This document shows positions 23,784-33,201 of a DNA stretch of 64,000 bases, piece by piece. The position numbers and the translations under genes were made by a program. Position 1 is the stretch's first letter; every line of letters starts with the position of its first letter. The notes below the pieces were generated by a model. The model was not told the DNA's origin. It worked only from the letters and a program-made list of their open reading frames with translations, and searched no databases. Origin of the DNA: Streptomyces griseosporeus. GTDB taxonomy: Bacteria > Actinomycetota > Actinomycetes > Streptomycetales > Streptomycetaceae. The stretch covers positions 1 through 64,000 of the forward strand of contig NZ_BNBR01000010.1 in the NCBI RefSeq assembly GCF_014656055.1, written 5' to 3'.

Positions 23784-25112
23784 TCAGGCGCCGCCCGCCG
23801 CAGCCGTGGACGCGGACGGGGCCGCGGCTGCGCGCCGCTCGCGCAGCCGCGCCGCGTGCTCGCTGGTCCGCACGTCGTACGTCATCAGCTTCGGCAGGCA
23901 CAGCGCCAGCACCCCCACCGCGCCCGCGCAGGCCAGCCCGCCCGACCACACCGACGCCCGCACGCCCCACCACGCGGCGAAGGAGCCCGAGCGGACCTGA
24001 CCGAGCGTCGGCCCCACCGAGTACGACAGCAGCTCGATCCCGGCGAGCCGGCCGCGCAGCTCGTCCGGGATCGTCTGGTTCCACATCGCCCCGCGGAAGA
24101 TCCCGCTGACCATGTCGCAGCCGCCGGCCACGGTCAGGAACAGCAGGACGAGCCACACGTTCCCCACGACCCCGGCCGCCGCGATCGCCAGCCCCCACAA
24201 CGCCGCCGCCAGCACCACCATCCGGCCGTGCCGGTGCACCCGCGAGGCCCAGCCGCTCGTCACGCTCACCAGCAGCGACCCCAGCGGCACCGTCGCGTAC
24301 ATCAGGCCCAGCGCCCACTCGGCGTCCAGCTCGTCCGCGAGGAACGGCAGCACGGTCAGCGGCATCGCCAGGAACATCGCCGCCAGGTCGACGGCGTACG
24401 TCCCCAGCAGCTCCTTGCGGCGCCAGGCGTACCGGGCGCCCTCGGCGACGGCCCTGAGCGACGGCTTCGCCGCCTCGTGGGACGCGGGGGAGGAGGCGAT
24501 GCGCGCGATGTACGCCAGCGACACCGCGAACGTCGCCGCGTCCGCCGCGTACGCCCAGCCCAGGCCCGCGTACGCCACCACCACGCCCGCCAGCGCCGGT
24601 CCGGCGACACCGCCGACCGTCCAGCGCAGCGAGTTCAGCGCGGTCGCCGCCGGCATCTGCTCATGGGCGACGATCCGCGGCCACAGCGAGTCCAGCGCGG
24701 GCCGCTGCACCGACGTCAGGGCGGAGGACAGCGCGGCCACCGCGTACAGCGGCCAGACCGCCGGGTCCGGCAGCAGCGCGTTCACCAGCAGCGCCACGCT
24801 GAGCAGCCCGAGCCCCGCCTCCGTCCACACGATCAGCGTCCGCTTGTCGAAGGCGTCGGCGAGCGCCCCGCCGTACAGCCCGAACACCACCAGCGGCACC
24901 AGCTCGACGGCCCCGATCGCACCGACCGCGGCGGCCGACCCGGTCAGCTCCTTCGCCTGCACCGGCAGCGCCACGAACGTCAGGAACGTCCCGAAGTTCG
25001 ACACCAGCCCCGCCATCCACAGCCGCCGGAAGTCGGCGGACGCCCGCCAGGGGGAGAGGTCGGGCAGGAGGGAGCGGAGGCGCGAGGAGGGGGCGGGGGC
25101 GTCGTCGGTCAC
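23784..25112 (-). CDS. MFS transporter (EntS-like)
   Basis: A 442-residue major facilitator with about 12 helices, of the enterobactin-exporter-like group: N-terminal FRRLWMAGLVSNFGTFLTFV, then GLYGGALADAFDKRTLI as motif A, and a TIPDELRGRLAGIELLS segment typical of the family. It may export a siderophore or a drug; no siderophore genes are nearby. Its stop abuts the stop of the small protein gene on the other strand. A putative gene of unknown function lies upstream on the same strand with a 74-bp gap. Confidence 0.82.
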   Translation of the reverse strand: MTDDAPAPSSRLRSLLPDLSPWRASADFRRLWMAGLVSNFGTFLTFVALPVQAKELTGSAAAVGAIGAVELVPLVVFGLYGGALADAFDKRTLIVWTEAGLGLLSVALLVNALLPDPAVWPLYAVAALSSALTSVQRPALDSLWPRIVAHEQMPAATALNSLRWTVGGVAGPALAGVVVAYAGLGWAYAADAATFAVSLAYIARIASSPASHEAAKPSLRAVAEGARYAWRRKELLGTYAVDLAAMFLAMPLTVLPFLADELDAEWALGLMYATVPLGSLLVSVTSGWASRVHRHGRMVVLAAALWGLAIAAAGVVGNVWLVLLFLTVAGGCDMVSGIFRGAMWNQTIPDELRGRLAGIELLSYSVGPTLGQVRSGSFAAWWGVRASVWSGGLACAGAVGVLALCLPKLMTYDVRTSEHAARLRERRAAAAPSASTAAAGGA

Positions 25113-25186
25113 GAAGGGGAATGGTCGGCGCCCGGCTCAGCGCGGAGCAACCGGTTTTCCGCCCGCCGTTCCCGCCTGTCCCGCCG

Positions 25187-25792
25187 TCACCAGGGCGCGG
25201 GCGGCGGCGCGGTCAGGGACTCCGCCAGCCGGGCCAGCCGGTCCCGGAACCGGCGCCGCCCCCGGGGCGCGCCCGGCACCGGGTTCTCCCCGGCCGCCGC
25301 GCTCACCAGGTGCTGCACGGTGTCCAGGTCCAGCTCGGCGCCCTCCGGCACGGCCAGCGACTCGTGCGCCATGCCCGCCAGCTCCCCGGACGTGCCGCTC
25401 AGCGACAGCACCGTCACCCCCGCGCGCCGGGCGTCGTGCACCCGTTCCAGCAGCGGAGCGGCCGGCTCCTCGGGTGCCACGACCAGCAGGGTCTCCCCGC
25501 GCCGCGCCGCCTCGATCCGCCCCGGCCCGACCGCGAGGTGCGCCGGGTCCGAGGGGCGCGCGGCATGCCGTACCAGCGTCGGCGCCAGCTCCGGCGTACC
25601 CGACCAGGCGGCCTCGTCCGCCAGGTGCGCCGCCAGATGCCACGGCTCGTACGCCGGAGTCCCCACGAGCAGCAGCCCGCCCCCGTGCGACACGACCGAC
25701 CCCCGCAGCACCCCGGCGAACCTGCGCGTGGCCCCCAGCCACTCGGTCCCGGCGAGCACTTCCCGCAACAGCGCGACCCGTACGGCGTCCAT
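25187..25792 (-). CDS. Conserved hypothetical protein, SIS-like
   Basis: A 201-residue protein of unknown function. Sequence features are a SHGGGLLLVG loop, two hydrophobic strands (TLLVVAPEE, VTVLSLSGTSGELA) each followed by a Gly/Ser turn, and a basic C-terminus (RGRRRFRDRLARLAESL). The alternation suggests an alpha/beta sugar-isomerase-like (SIS) fold, but the phosphosugar-binding Ser/Thr run is not certain. The ATG at 25792 is the only start before the conserved core. It lies upstream of the MFS gene and could be co-transcribed with it. Confidence 0.6.
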   Translation of the reverse strand: MDAVRVALLREVLAGTEWLGATRRFAGVLRGSVVSHGGGLLLVGTPAYEPWHLAAHLADEAAWSGTPELAPTLVRHAARPSDPAHLAVGPGRIEAARRGETLLVVAPEEPAAPLLERVHDARRAGVTVLSLSGTSGELAGMAHESLAVPEGAELDLDTVQHLVSAAAGENPVPGAPRGRRRFRDRLARLAESLTAPPPAPW

Positions 25793-25897
25793 GGCGCCGC
25801 ATCCTGCCGCACCACGCCCCCGCCGGCGCCGCGTTCCCCCCGAATTCGCCCGACGTGGGGAACCACCCGCGGCCGCGGCGGCACGGCGGCGCGGACG

Positions 25898-25903
25898 TAA
25901 AGT
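25898..25903 (+). promoter_or_regulatory. -10 element TAAAGT for a leaderless npdG transcript
   Basis: TAAAGT ends 6 nt before the ATG at 25910 and no ribosome site is present, the standard layout of a leaderless actinomycete gene. Confidence 0.5.
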
Positions 25904-25909
25904 CGGCGC

Positions 25910-26623
25910 ATGACCTCTTCCGACAGTGCACAGACCCCCGCCAAGGCACCCGCCAAGGACCCCTGGGACCTGCCCGACGTCTCCGGGTACGTCGTCGGCG
26001 TGCTCGGCGGGACCGGGCCGCAGGGCAAGGGCCTCGCCTACCGGCTCGCCAAGGCCGGACAGAAGGTGATCATCGGCTCGCGCGCCGCCGAGCGCGCCGA
26101 GGCCGCCGCCGCGGAACTCGGCCACGGCGTCGAGGGCGCCGACAACGCCGAGTGCGCCCGGCGCAGCGACATCGTGATCGTCGCCGTGCCGTGGGACGGC
26201 CACGGCAAGACCCTGGAATCCCTGCGCGAGGAACTGGCCGGCAAGCTCGTCGTCGACTGCGTCAACCCGCTCGGTTTCGACAAGAAGGGCGCCTACGCGC
26301 TGAAGCCGGAGGAGGGCAGCGCGGCGGAGCAGGCCGCGGCCCTGCTGCCCGGGTCGCGGGTGACCGCCGCCTTCCACCATCTGTCCGCCGTCCTCCTGCA
26401 GGACCCGGAGATCGACGAGATCGACACCGATGTGATGGTCCTCGGCGAGGAGCGCGCCGACGTCGAGATCGTCCAGGCCCTCGCCGGCCGCATCCCCGGC
26501 ATGCGGGGCATCTTCGCGGGACGGCTGCGCAACGCCCACCAGGTGGAGTCGCTCGTCGCCAACCTGATCTCCGTCAACCGGCGCTACAAGGCGCACGCGG
26601 GGCTCCGCATCACCGACGTATGA
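25910..26623 (+). CDS. npdG: NADPH-dependent F420 reductase
   Basis: A 237-residue F420:NADP+ oxidoreductase, which interconverts F420H2 and NADPH. After a 25-residue Lys/Ala/Pro-rich tail, the Rossmann motif reads VVGVLGGTGPQGKGLAYRLA (the GTGxQG type of this family), then GSRAAERAEAAA for NADP phosphate binding, VVDCVNPLGFDKKG, and AFHHLSA as the F420-binding segment. It supplies reduced F420 for reductases in Streptomyces secondary and redox metabolism. The gene appears leaderless. A long hairpin follows its stop. Confidence 0.9.
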   Translation: MTSSDSAQTPAKAPAKDPWDLPDVSGYVVGVLGGTGPQGKGLAYRLAKAGQKVIIGSRAAERAEAAAAELGHGVEGADNAECARRSDIVIVAVPWDGHGKTLESLREELAGKLVVDCVNPLGFDKKGAYALKPEEGSAAEQAAALLPGSRVTAAFHHLSAVLLQDPEIDEIDTDVMVLGEERADVEIVQALAGRIPGMRGIFAGRLRNAHQVESLVANLISVNRRYKAHAGLRITDV

Positions 26624-26629
26624 GCCCAT

Positions 26630-26670
26630 GGGGGACACTGGGGGCGACAGCAGTACCCGCAGTGTCCCCC
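26630..26670 (+). other. 11-bp inverted repeat between npdG and the small membrane protein gene
   Basis: GGGGGACACTG (26630-26640) and CAGTGTCCCCC (26660-26670) form a perfect stem with a 19-nt loop that has an extra GGG/CCC pairing. It starts 6 nt after the npdG stop and ends 17 nt before the next ATG. It could be a terminator of npdG or a stem that holds the next gene's leader; no T-run follows. Confidence 0.65.
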
Positions 26671-26687
26671 GACAGGAGCCGACCCCC

Positions 26688-26888
26688 ATGCCCCGCCTCG
26701 CCGTCTACCCGCTGATCGTCTGCGTCCTCGCCGTCGCCGCGGCCGTGGTCTCCTTCGTCCAGGGCAACTGGCTGGGGATCGTGTGGGTGCTGCTCGCGGG
26801 GCTCGCGTCCAACATGACCTGGTACTACGTGAAGCGGGACAAGGCCGCGAAGGCCGCCCGGGCCGGTGGGGCAGCGAAGACCGTCTGA
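26688..26888 (+). CDS. Small two-helix membrane protein, unknown function
   Basis: A 66-residue protein with two transmembrane segments (about residues 5-22 and 27-47) and a basic C-terminal tail (VKRDKAAKAARAGG). AGGAG lies 9 nt before the ATG. The protein type is common in Streptomyces next to npdG or membrane protease genes, and no function is known. It converges on the site-2 protease gene, with 4 bp between the stops. Confidence 0.72.
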   Translation: MPRLAVYPLIVCVLAVAAAVVSFVQGNWLGIVWVLLAGLASNMTWYYVKRDKAAKAARAGGAAKTV

Positions 26889-26892
26889 CGCG

Positions 26893-27693
26893 TCAGGGGC
26901 CGACGGAGCAGAACTCGTTCGTGCCGCGCCAGAAGCGGAACAGTTCGTAGCCGCAGGACCTGTCGAAGCCGCTGATGCCGAGGCCCTTCAGGATCGCGTC
27001 GATCACATCGAAGAACGCGCCGTTGATCGCCGGCACCCACAGCACCGCGAACACGAACAGCAGACCGAACGGGGCGAACGGCTCCACCTGCCGGCGCACG
27101 TTGTACGACAGCCACGGCTCGATCACGCCGTAGCCGTCCAGGCCCGGCACCGGCAGGAAGTTCAGGATCGCCGCCGTGACCTGGAGCAGCGCGAGGAACG
27201 CGAGCGCGTACCGGAAGTCGGCCGGGACGCCGTCCAGCGCGTCCAGCCAGAACGGAGCCGTGCACACCACCGCGAACAGCACGTTCGTCAGCGGGCCCGC
27301 CGCCGAGATGAGGCTGTGCCGCCAGCGGCCCCGGATCCGGCCGCGCTCGATGAAGACCGCGCCGCCGGGCAGACCGATCCCGCCCATGATCATGAACAGC
27401 ACCGGCAGCACGATGCTCAGCAGCGCGTGCGTGTACTTCATGGGGTTGAGCGTCAGATAGCCCTTGGCGCCGACCGTGATGTCGCCGCTGTGCAGGGCCG
27501 TGCGCGCGTGCGCGTACTCGTGCAGGCACAGGGAGACGATCCAGGCCGCCGTCACGAACAGGAACACCGCGACGCCGGGCTGCTCCGCGAACCCGGTCCA
27601 GGTGGCCCAGCCCGTCACCGCCGTCACGGCCAGGATCCCGACGAAGACGGGACTGATCCTTCGGTCGCTGTGGCGGGCGGCGGTGGTGGTCAT
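26893..27693 (-). CDS. Site-2 protease family protein (M50 metalloprotease)
   Basis: A 266-residue membrane protein with about six helices. The zinc-binding HExxH is HEYAH (in SLCLHEYAHARTAL) inside a membrane segment, and the third ligand Asp lies in NFLPVPGLDGYG, the S2P NPxxDG-like motif. It is the short form without PDZ domain. S2P proteases cut transmembrane anti-sigma or regulatory proteins; the substrate here is unknown. The ATG at 27693 is chosen over a GTG 84 bp upstream because it opens just before the first helix. It is divergent from the SARP gene. Confidence 0.88.
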   Translation of the reverse strand: MTTTAARHSDRRISPVFVGILAVTAVTGWATWTGFAEQPGVAVFLFVTAAWIVSLCLHEYAHARTALHSGDITVGAKGYLTLNPMKYTHALLSIVLPVLFMIMGGIGLPGGAVFIERGRIRGRWRHSLISAAGPLTNVLFAVVCTAPFWLDALDGVPADFRYALAFLALLQVTAAILNFLPVPGLDGYGVIEPWLSYNVRRQVEPFAPFGLLFVFAVLWVPAINGAFFDVIDAILKGLGISGFDRSCGYELFRFWRGTNEFCSVGP

Positions 27694-27861
27694 GGGGCTC
27701 CCTGACTCGTCGTACACGTGTCGGACACGCGGGGACTGCCCGACCGTACCGGGCGCGCACGGAAAACGTCTCGCCAAGGGGTGCGGGTTCCCGGAAGGCT
27801 GGGGGGCTTGCGTGCCCGCTGCACGTGACCCGGCCCCCGTCCCGCCCGATCACCGGAGACA

Positions 27862-30800
27862 ATGAACCCCGTGCGCTACCGCATCCTCGGCACCACGCAG
27901 GCGTTCCGCCCCGACGGCACGGCCGTCGCCCTCGGCGGGGCGCGGCTGCGCGCCCTGCTGACCGTGCTGGCGCTGCGCGCCGGCCGGACCGTACCGGCGG
28001 GGCTGCTGGTGGAGGAGGTGTGGGCCGGGGACCCGCCCGCCGACGCGACCGGCGCGTTGCAGGCGCTGGTCGGGCGGCTGCGGCGGGCGCTGGGCGCGGA
28101 CGCGGTGCTCTCCGCCGAGGGCGGCTACCGGCTGGCCGCCGGGCCCGACGAGGTCGACCTGCACCGGTTCGAGAGGCTCACCGCCGACGGGATGCGCGCC
28201 CTGGCCGACGGCGACGCCACGAAGGCCGCCGGCCTGCTCGACGACGCCCTCGCCCTGTGGCACGGGCCGTGCCTCGCCGACCTGCCCGACCGCGCGGCGG
28301 AGGCCGCGCGCTGGGAGACACGGCACCTGGACGCCCGGCGCAGCCGCCTCACCGCCGCGCTCGCCCTCGGCGAGGCCGACCAGGCGCTGCCCGAGCTGAC
28401 GGCGCTGTGCGACACCCACCCCCTGGACGAGCCGCTCCAGGCCCTGCGCCTGCGCGCCCTGCACGCCACCGGCCGCACGGCCGAGGCCCTCGCCGGATAC
28501 GACGCCGTGCGCCACCTCCTGGCCGACCGCCTGGGCTCCGACCCGGGCCGCACCCTGCGCGACCTGCACGCGGAACTGCTGGCCGCGGGGGCGGAGACGG
28601 ACGGACAGGCTGCGAAGGCCGGCGCAGACTCCGCACTGACGCCCCCCGGCGGCGAGCGCGAAAGGCCGGCGGCGCGGAACGACGGCAGGCACCCGGCCCC
28701 GCCCGCCTCCGCCGCCCCGTCCCCCACGCACCTTCCGAGAGCCCCCTTCGACCCTGGAACGACCGCCGCTCACCCCAACGGCACCCCCCACCACCCCCCG
28801 GGCAACCTCCGGGCCCGGCTCACCTCCTTCGTCGGGCGGGAGGGGGACATCGAGCGGATCCGGGAGGATCTGCGCGGGGCGCGGCTCGTGACGCTGCTCG
28901 GGCCCGGTGGGGCCGGGAAGACGCGGTTGTCGCAGGAGGCCGCCGAGCGGGTGCGGGACGCCGCACGGGACGGCGTGTGGCTCGCCGAGCTCGCGCCCGT
29001 GGACACCCCGGAGGCCGTCCCCGAGGCCGTGCTCACCGCCGTGGGCGCCCGCGAGACCGTGCTGCGCGGCGCCGGCGCGGAGGAACTGCGGGCCGTGGCC
29101 GAGCGCTACGACGACCCGGTCGTCCGGCTCACCGAGCACTGCGCCCGCCGCCGCATGCTGCTGATCCTCGACAACTGCGAGCACGTCGTCGACGCGGCGG
29201 CCCGCCTGGTGGAGGAGCTGCTGGCCCGCTGCCCCGGACTGACGGTGCTCGCCACCAGCCGCGAACCCCTCGGCGTGCCCGGCGAGGTGCTGCGCCCGGT
29301 GGAGCCGCTGCCCGAGCCGGTCGCGCTGCGGCTGCTCGCCGACCGGGGTGCCGCCGCCCGGCCGGGCTTCCGCGTCGAGGAGGACCCGGAGGCGTGCGCG
29401 GAGATCTGCCGCCGCCTGGACGGCCTGCCCCTCGCCATCGAACTGGCGGCGGCCCGGCTCAGGATGCTGACGCCCCGGCAGATCGCCGACCGCCTCGACG
29501 ACCGGTTCCGCCTGCTCACCTCCGGCAGCCGTACCGTCCTGCCCCGCCAGCAGACCCTGCGGGCCGTCGTCGACTGGTCCTGGGACCTGCTCGACGCCGA
29601 CGAACGCGACGTCCTGCGCCGGCTGTCGGTCTTCGCCGGCGGCTGCGACCTCGCCGCCGCCGAGGCGGTGTGCGGTCCGGCCGCCTTCGACGCGCTCGCC
29701 TCCCTCGTCGACAAGTCCCTGGTCGTCACCGCCCCGTCCGGCGACGGCGCGATGCGCTACCGGCTCCTGGAGACCGTCGCCGAGTACGCCGCCGAACGCC
29801 TCGACGAGGCCGGACAGCGCCCCGAGGCCGAGCGCGCGCACCTGACGTACTACCGCGAACTGGCCCGCACCACCGACCCGAAGCTCCTCGGCCCCGAGCA
29901 GCGCGCCGCCATCGAACTCATCGAGCGCGAGTACGAGAACCTGCGCACCGCGCTGCGGCACGCCGTCGCCGAACGCGACGCGCAGGAGGCGCTGTGCCTG
30001 GTGCTGTCCCTCGGCTGGTACTGGCAGATACGCGACCTGCGGCTGGAGGCCCGCAACTGGTCCGCCGAGGTCATGGCCCTCGGCCCCGACCCGTTCGCCG
30101 GACCGGTGGTCCCCGCCGAGCCGGTTTGGGAGCGCTGCACCGCCACCCCGCCGCCGTACACCGGCGAGGTCCTCGCCGAGGCGTGGCGCGGCGTCCACAT
30201 GATCCACCTCGCCTGCATGGACACCGAGCTGGACGCCTGGCAGAGCCCACGGGCCCAGGAGAAGCTGCGCATCATCACCGAGACCTACCGCCCCGGCCTG
30301 CCCCAGACCTGCCGCGCCCCCGGTGCGGCCTGGTTCTTCGCGGTGCTGCTCACCGCCGACATGGACCGGGTGCGCACCATCTTCGACGAGGCCGTGCGCA
30401 CCTGCCGCAGCCGCCCCGACTTCGAGTGGGAGCTGGCCGTCTGCCTGAGCACCCGCGCCAACCTGATGGCCAACCGCACCGACTGGGCGGGCGATGCCAC
30501 CGGTGACGCCGACGAGGCACTGGAGATCTTCCAGCGGCTCGGCGACGCCTGGGGCGCCGCGGAGGCCCTCTCGGCCCGCGGCGAGGCCCGTGAGCGCCGC
30601 GGCGAGTACACGCTGGCCGCCGCCGACTACGAGGCCGCCATCGCCCAAGCCGAACGGCTCGGCGCCCGCGCCCAGGTCGCGGTCCTCACCGCCCGCCTCG
30701 GCACCGCCCTCCTGGAGGCGGGCGAGCCCGAGCGCGGCGAGGCGCTGCTGCGTCAGGTCGTGGAGCAGCAGGACGTCGCCCAGAACGAGGCCATGCCCGC

Positions 30801-31299
30801 CGCCCGGCTCTTCCTGGCCGGCTGGCTGAGCACCACCGGCCGCACCGAGGAGGCCCGCGAGCAGATCCGGCGGCTGCGGGCGGACTTCAGCGCCGCCATG
30901 TTCGTCGTCTTCGACGGGTTCATCCTCACCGCCGAGGCCTGGCTGGACGTGGTCGACGGCGACCACGAGGCGGCGCTGGACAAGACCCGGCAGGCGCTGA
31001 CCCGGGCCGGTGAACCGCTGACCCGCACGATCGTGCCGCACATGCACGCCCTGTGCCTGATCCTCGCCGCGACCGCCCTGGCCGGCGCCGACGGCGGCGC
31101 CCGCGCCCGGGACGCCGCCCGCTGCCTGGGCGCCGGCACCGCGCACCTGCCGCCCGGTCATGTCTCCGGCTTCCAGGAGCGCGCCGCCCGCGACCGCGCC
31201 GAACGGACGGTACGGGCGGCACTGAGCGAGGAGGAATTCGCCGCGGCGTACGCCGAGGGCGCCGGCCTCTCTCCCGAGGAGGCCGCCGCCCTCGTCTGA
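27862..31299 (+). CDS. Large SARP/AfsR-like transcriptional regulator
   Basis: A 1145-residue regulator. Residues about 1-95 form the OmpR-like winged-helix DNA-binding domain (ALGGARLRALLTVLALRAGR and LQALVGRLRRALG), and about 96-245 the BTAD domain (ALWHGPCLADL). A Pro-rich linker then leads to an NB-ARC/STAND ATPase (FVGREGDIERI, P-loop GPGGAGKT near 347, LLILDNCEHV, GLPLAIELAAARL). The C-terminal 500 residues are helical TPR-like repeats. Such proteins activate antibiotic genes by binding heptamer repeats spaced 11 bp apart, and exactly this pattern lies before the ABC exporter genes that converge on it. Start ATG at 27862 or GTG at 27871. Confidence 0.9.
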   Translation: MNPVRYRILGTTQAFRPDGTAVALGGARLRALLTVLALRAGRTVPAGLLVEEVWAGDPPADATGALQALVGRLRRALGADAVLSAEGGYRLAAGPDEVDLHRFERLTADGMRALADGDATKAAGLLDDALALWHGPCLADLPDRAAEAARWETRHLDARRSRLTAALALGEADQALPELTALCDTHPLDEPLQALRLRALHATGRTAEALAGYDAVRHLLADRLGSDPGRTLRDLHAELLAAGAETDGQAAKAGADSALTPPGGERERPAARNDGRHPAPPASAAPSPTHLPRAPFDPGTTAAHPNGTPHHPPGNLRARLTSFVGREGDIERIREDLRGARLVTLLGPGGAGKTRLSQEAAERVRDAARDGVWLAELAPVDTPEAVPEAVLTAVGARETVLRGAGAEELRAVAERYDDPVVRLTEHCARRRMLLILDNCEHVVDAAARLVEELLARCPGLTVLATSREPLGVPGEVLRPVEPLPEPVALRLLADRGAAARPGFRVEEDPEACAEICRRLDGLPLAIELAAARLRMLTPRQIADRLDDRFRLLTSGSRTVLPRQQTLRAVVDWSWDLLDADERDVLRRLSVFAGGCDLAAAEAVCGPAAFDALASLVDKSLVVTAPSGDGAMRYRLLETVAEYAAERLDEAGQRPEAERAHLTYYRELARTTDPKLLGPEQRAAIELIEREYENLRTALRHAVAERDAQEALCLVLSLGWYWQIRDLRLEARNWSAEVMALGPDPFAGPVVPAEPVWERCTATPPPYTGEVLAEAWRGVHMIHLACMDTELDAWQSPRAQEKLRIITETYRPGLPQTCRAPGAAWFFAVLLTADMDRVRTIFDEAVRTCRSRPDFEWELAVCLSTRANLMANRTDWAGDATGDADEALEIFQRLGDAWGAAEALSARGEARERRGEYTLAAADYEAAIAQAERLGARAQVAVLTARLGTALLEAGEPERGEALLRQVVEQQDVAQNEAMPAARLFLAGWLSTTGRTEEAREQIRRLRADFSAAMFVVFDGFILTAEAWLDVVDGDHEAALDKTRQALTRAGEPLTRTIVPHMHALCLILAATALAGADGGARARDAARCLGAGTAHLPPGHVSGFQERAARDRAERTVRAALSEEEFAAAYAEGAGLSPEEAAALV

Positions 31300-31316
31300 G
31301 AACCGCCCATGCGGGG

Positions 31317-32156
31317 TCAGTTCTTGGTGCGGAACTTGTGGATCGCCACCGGCGCCATCACCGCGGTGATCACCACCGACCAGCCCACCGTCACCCACAG
31401 GTCGTGGGCGACCGGACCGCCGATCATCAGGCCGCGCGCCGCGTCGGCGAGCGTGGACAGCGGGTTGTAGTCGGTGAAGTGCTGCAGCCAGCCCGGCATC
31501 GACTGCGTCGGCGCGAAGATCGACGAGCCGAACTGCAGCGGGAACAGCACCAGGAAGCCCATCGCCTGCACGGACTGCGCGTTCTTCAGCACCACACCGA
31601 GGGTGAGGAACACCCACATGATCGACGAGGCGAACAGCGCGGACAGGCCCACCGTGGCGAACAGCCCCGGCCAGCTGGTGATGTCGAACCCGACCAGCAC
31701 GGCGACGATCATCAGCACGGCCGTGGCGAACAGCATCCGCCCCAGCTCGACGGTGATCTTCGCGAAGAGCACCGAGCCGCGCCCGATCGGCAGCGAGCGG
31801 AAGCGGTCCATGACGCCCTTGTTGAAGTCCTCGCTGAAGCCGGTGCCGACGCCCTGCGACAGGGTCATGCTCATCATCGCGACCATGCCGGGGATCACGT
31901 ACTGCACGTACTGGTCCTGGCCGCCGCCGAGCGCCTGGCCGATCGAGCCGCCGAAGACGTACACGAACAGCAGTGTGAAGACGACCGGCATCAGCAGCGC
32001 GTCGAACATCGACTCGGGGTCCTGCCGGATCCACAGCAGGTTGCGCCGTACGAGCGCCCCCGTGTGCCGCAGGTGTCCGCGCAGCGTGATCCGCGCGTCG
32101 CCCGGCACGGCGGCGGTGGTAGCGGTGGAGGACGGAGTGGCGGTGGCGGTGCTCAT
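31317..32156 (-). CDS. ABC-2 transporter permease, DrrB-like
   Basis: A 279-residue ABC-2 permease with six helices, of the daunorubicin-resistance DrrB/NodJ type: NLLWIRQDPESMFDALLMPV before helix 1, GFSEDFNKGVMDRFRSLPIGR in the cytoplasmic loop, and MPGWLQHFTDYNPLSTLADA as the usual C-terminal signature. It pairs with the ATPase encoded just upstream; the ATG overlaps that gene's stop (ATGA). The two form a drug or lipid exporter in the cytoplasmic membrane. It converges on the SARP gene (17 bp). Confidence 0.9.
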   Translation of the reverse strand: MSTATATPSSTATTAAVPGDARITLRGHLRHTGALVRRNLLWIRQDPESMFDALLMPVVFTLLFVYVFGGSIGQALGGGQDQYVQYVIPGMVAMMSMTLSQGVGTGFSEDFNKGVMDRFRSLPIGRGSVLFAKITVELGRMLFATAVLMIVAVLVGFDITSWPGLFATVGLSALFASSIMWVFLTLGVVLKNAQSVQAMGFLVLFPLQFGSSIFAPTQSMPGWLQHFTDYNPLSTLADAARGLMIGGPVAHDLWVTVGWSVVITAVMAPVAIHKFRTKN

Positions 32157-33178
32157 ACGGCGACCTCCTGGCGATCGTCGGCGGGCCGGGCGTCCTGCGG
32201 GGCACCGGCGCGGTGGCCGGTGAGGGAGAGGAACACCTCGTCGAGGCTGGGCAGTTCGGTGGTGATGGAGGCGAGCGTGACGCCGCGCGCGGTGATCGCG
32301 CCGACGACGGCGGTGAGCTGCTCGTCGCTGAGGATCGGCACCAGCACGGCACCGCCCTCGGCGTCCACGGTGGTCGAGGCGAGCCCGGTGATGCCCAGCT
32401 CGTCGAGCCATCCGGCGAGCGGCCGCAGCTGGACCGGGTCGGCCGGCTTGATCCGCAGGGTCCGCCCGCCGACCTTCGCCTTCAGCTCGTCGATACCGCC
32501 GCCCGCGATGACCTTCCCGCGGTCGACGACCGTCAGCTCGTGCGCGAGCTGCTCGGCCTCCTCCATGTACTGCGTGGTCAGCAGCACGGTCACGCCCTCG
32601 CCGACCATCCGCTTCACCTCGTCCCACACCTCGTTGCGGGTGCGCGGGTCGAGACCGGTGGTGGGCTCGTCCAGGTAGAGCACCGCCGGGTGCCCGATCA
32701 TCGACGCCGCCAGGTCGAGCCGGCGTCGCATGCCGCCGGAGTAGGTGCTCACCGGGCGGCGGGCCGCCTCGGTCAGCGAGAACCGCTCCAGCAGTTCGTC
32801 GGCGCGGGCCCGGGCGTCCTTGCGGGACAGATCGAGCAGCCGGCCGATCATGTACAGGTTCTCCCAGCCGGGGATCTTCTCGTCCACGGAGGCGTACTGC
32901 CCGGTCAGCCCGATCACCCGGCGCAGCTGCCGGGGCTGCCGTACGACGTCGTAGCCGGCGACGGTCGCCTGCCCCGCGTCGGGCGTGATCAGGGTCGACA
33001 GGATCCGCACGAGGGTGGTCTTGCCGGCGCCGTTCGGCCCCAGCACCCCCATCACGGTGCCCTCCCGCACGTCCAGGTCCACCCCGTCCAGCGCCTTGGT
33101 CTCGCCGTAGTGCTTGACCAGCCCCCGCACGGTGACGGCGCTTCCCGCACCGCTGGGCTTGTTGTCGATTCGCGTCAT
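32153..33178 (-). CDS. ABC transporter ATP-binding protein, DrrA-like
   Basis: A 341-residue ATPase: Walker A GPNGAGKTT, Q-loop GLTGQYASVD, signature YSGGMRRRL, Walker B VLYLDEPTTGLDP, and the C-terminal DrrA extension with the SLDEVFLSLTG motif typical of antibiotic self-resistance ABC proteins. The ATG at 33178 follows a CAAGGT by 7 nt, so the message may be leaderless; the array of 11-bp-spaced heptamers sits just upstream of that -10. It forms a dimer and drives the permease encoded downstream. Confidence 0.92.
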   Translation of the reverse strand: MTRIDNKPSGAGSAVTVRGLVKHYGETKALDGVDLDVREGTVMGVLGPNGAGKTTLVRILSTLITPDAGQATVAGYDVVRQPRQLRRVIGLTGQYASVDEKIPGWENLYMIGRLLDLSRKDARARADELLERFSLTEAARRPVSTYSGGMRRRLDLAASMIGHPAVLYLDEPTTGLDPRTRNEVWDEVKRMVGEGVTVLLTTQYMEEAEQLAHELTVVDRGKVIAGGGIDELKAKVGGRTLRIKPADPVQLRPLAGWLDELGITGLASTTVDAEGGAVLVPILSDEQLTAVVGAITARGVTLASITTELPSLDEVFLSLTGHRAGAPQDARPADDRQEVAV

Positions 33179-33201
33179 GACCACGACCTTGCCAACCCCC
33201 G

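Noticed and set aside
27850..32352. A 1500-codon open frame on the minus strand opposite the SARP and exporter genes
   Set aside because: It is antisense to genes with clear domain motifs, has Arg/Gly/Ala low-complexity translation, and results from the high G/C third-position bias of the real genes.
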